Assembly: GCA_964616985.1 (NCBI GenBank)
Contig: CAZTVF010000178.1
Coordinates: forward strand, 1-7,513
DNA length: 7,513 nucleotides
Direction of reading: 5' to 3'
DNA from: CAZTVF01 sp964616985
GTDB lineage: Bacteria > Planctomycetota > Phycisphaerae > SM23-33
Part shown: piece by piece, positions 7,108 through 7,513 of the stretch
Layout of the letters: every line of letters begins with the position of its first letter
Numbering within the stretch: position 1 is the stretch's first letter
Made by a program: the position numbers and the translations under genes
Notes under the pieces: model-generated
Database searches by the model: none
Told to the model about the DNA's origin: nothing
The model's input: the letters and a program-made list of their open reading frames with translations, nothing else

Positions 7108-7203
7108 ATGGCGAAGAAAGTTGCGAAGAAAGCGGCCAAGAAGGTAGTTGCGAAGAAGAAGGTTGCCAAGAAAGTCGTGAAGAAGGCCGCCAAGAAGAAG
7201 TAA
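7108..7203 (+). CDS. Lysine-rich mini histone-H1-like peptide
   Basis: This is a complete 31-residue peptide made only of Met, Ala, Lys and Val, with 16 lysines. It repeats a (V/A)AKK(A/V)(A/V)KK pattern, for example MAKKVAKKAAKK at the N-terminus and VVKKAAKKK at the C-terminus. AGGA (7094-7097) lies 10 nt before the ATG, and a strong Rho-independent terminator begins about 20 nt after the TAA, so the gene has proper ends. The composition matches the Lys/Ala-rich tails of bacterial H1-like and AlgP-like proteins, which bind DNA or RNA without sequence specificity; here the tail alone forms the whole protein. It is probably nucleoid- or RNA-associated, by inference. It is divergent from nrdJ. 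Usual gene callers would miss it because of length. It might instead be a decayed remnant of a longer protein, but no in-frame upstream extension with family features is seen. Confidence 0.65.
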   Translation: MAKKVAKKAAKKVVAKKKVAKKVVKKAAKKK

Positions 7204-7204
7204 C

Positions 7205-7219
7205 CCCGTCTTGGACGGG
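7205..7219 (+). other. Small hairpin just after the stop codon
   Basis: CCCGTC (7205-7210) pairs perfectly with GACGGG (7214-7219) around a TTG loop, one base after the stop codon of the lysine-rich gene. No T-run follows directly. It may protect the 3' end or work with the terminator just downstream. Confidence 0.5.
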
Positions 7220-7225
7220 TGACCG

Positions 7226-7275
7226 AAGCAGGCGACAGGACTCCCTACGGGTGAGCATGTCGCCTGCTTTGTTTT
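7226..7275 (+). terminator. Rho-independent terminator
   Basis: AAGCAGGCGACA (7226-7237) pairs perfectly with TGTCGCCTGCTT (7258-7269) in a 12-bp stem. The 20-nt loop can itself fold (CTCCC against GGG/GAG around TAC). The T-rich tract TGTTTT (7270-7275) follows. It terminates the plus-strand transcript of the lysine-rich gene. Confidence 0.85.
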
Positions 7276-7276
7276 C

Positions 7277-7311
7277 CGCTTGGCGCTCGTCCTGCGGGCG
7301 AATGCCAAGCG
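7277..7311. other. Second hairpin behind the terminator
   Basis: CGCTTGGC (7277-7284) pairs perfectly with GCCAAGCG (7304-7311). Inside it, GCTCG (7285-7289) can pair with CGGGC (7295-7299) with one G-T pair. It sits 1 bp after the T-tract of the terminator and 2 bp before the GTAAACA heptamer array. No T-run follows on the plus strand. Confidence 0.5.
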
Positions 7312-7313
7312 AA

Positions 7314-7467
7314 GTAAACGGTAAACAGTAAGCAGTAAACAGTGGGGACGCTGTAGCTCCTCTTGGCGGCACCTTCGATGGAATCTTCCCTCGGCAACCT
7401 GCCTGCCGGCGCTTCCCGGCCGGTTGCCGCTTACCGTTCACTGGTTACTGGTTACTGTTCACTAGTG
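7314..7467. repeat. Facing heptamer arrays, GTAAACA type
   Basis: The left array (7314-7341) has four exact-register 7-bp units: GTAAACG, GTAAACA, GTAAGCA, GTAAACA, then a partial GTG. The right array (7431-7467) is the opposite orientation: TTAC, CGTTCAC, TGGTTAC, TGGTTAC, TGTTCAC, then TAGTG, ending in the palindrome CACTAGTG (7460-7467). The 89-bp centre includes a separate hairpin, CGGCAACC (7392-7399) against GGTTGCCG (7422-7429) with an inner GCCGG/CCGGC stem. No gene is seen inside. The design parallels the arrays at 3525-3636 but the heptamer is different. Confidence 0.8.
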
Positions 7468-7513
7468 TCCGGTTATAACTCGAATAACTCTAATTGGTTA
7501 TGATTTTGAACCT
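7468..7513. other. AT-rich window edge with 9-bp direct repeat
   Basis: Composition shifts to AT-rich right after the heptamer array. ATAACTCGA (7475-7483) is followed directly by ATAACTCTA (7484-7492), and GTTATAAC (7472-7479) is a perfect palindrome. It may be the promoter of a gene beyond the window or the end of a mobile element; the cut-off prevents a decision. Confidence 0.3.

Noticed and set aside
7097..7147. Overlapping 16-codon Arg-rich frame in the lysine-rich gene
   Set aside because: It is the shifted reading of the AAG/GCG repeat, and its ATG overlaps the ribosome-binding site, leaving no room for initiation.
7460..7513. Insertion-sequence end at the right edge
   Set aside because: The palindrome CACTAGTG and the change to AT-rich sequence are suggestive, but no transposase, terminal-repeat partner or target duplication is inside the window.

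Overview
The window is GC-rich and bacterial. It holds four full-length genes on the minus strand, one tiny gene on the plus strand, and intergenic spacers unusually full of short-period repeats and inverted repeats. The gene set (an FAD_oxidored-type flavoenzyme, a TIM-barrel glycosidase-like protein with a trimerisation-type domain, a Gfo/Idh/MocA dehydrogenase and a B12-dependent ribonucleotide reductase) together with the repeat-rich spacers suggests a Planctomycetota/Phycisphaerae-like or related PVC bacterium. That placement is an inference from gene style; no rRNA or other phylogenetic marker is present.

Layout. Positions 54-1307 (minus): FAD-dependent oxidoreductase. Positions 1379-1466: a long imperfect inverted repeat. 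Positions 1495-3480 (minus): glycoside-hydrolase-like protein. Positions 3525-3636: two facing arrays of a GATTGCC-type heptamer. Positions 3639-4673 (minus): Gfo/Idh/MocA oxidoreductase. Positions 4674-4989: a spacer with a weak heptamer tract, several potential hairpins and an octamer array. Positions 4990-6885 (minus): class II (adenosylcobalamin) ribonucleoside reductase. Positions 6886-7107: an AT-rich divergent spacer. Positions 7108-7203 (plus): a 31-residue peptide that is about half lysine. It is followed by a strong Rho-independent terminator, further hairpins, and a second pair of facing heptamer arrays built on a different heptamer (GTAAACA).

How the genes work together. The three left-hand genes look like a sugar or glycoside utilisation group: a hydrolase-like protein, an NAD(P)-dependent sugar-type dehydrogenase and a flavin oxidoreductase. 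They share one strand, but gaps of about 160-190 bp, each carrying an inverted repeat, make a tight single operon doubtful. The reductase is a separate housekeeping unit making deoxynucleotides. It is divergent from the small Lys/Ala/Val-rich gene, which resembles the basic tails of bacterial histone-H1-like proteins and probably binds nucleic acid.

The most unusual material is not in the large genes. It is (a) the complete 31-residue basic mini-protein with its own terminator and (b) two unrelated 7-bp tandem repeats, each arranged as an inverted pair of arrays in a different spacer, with an 8-bp array in a third.
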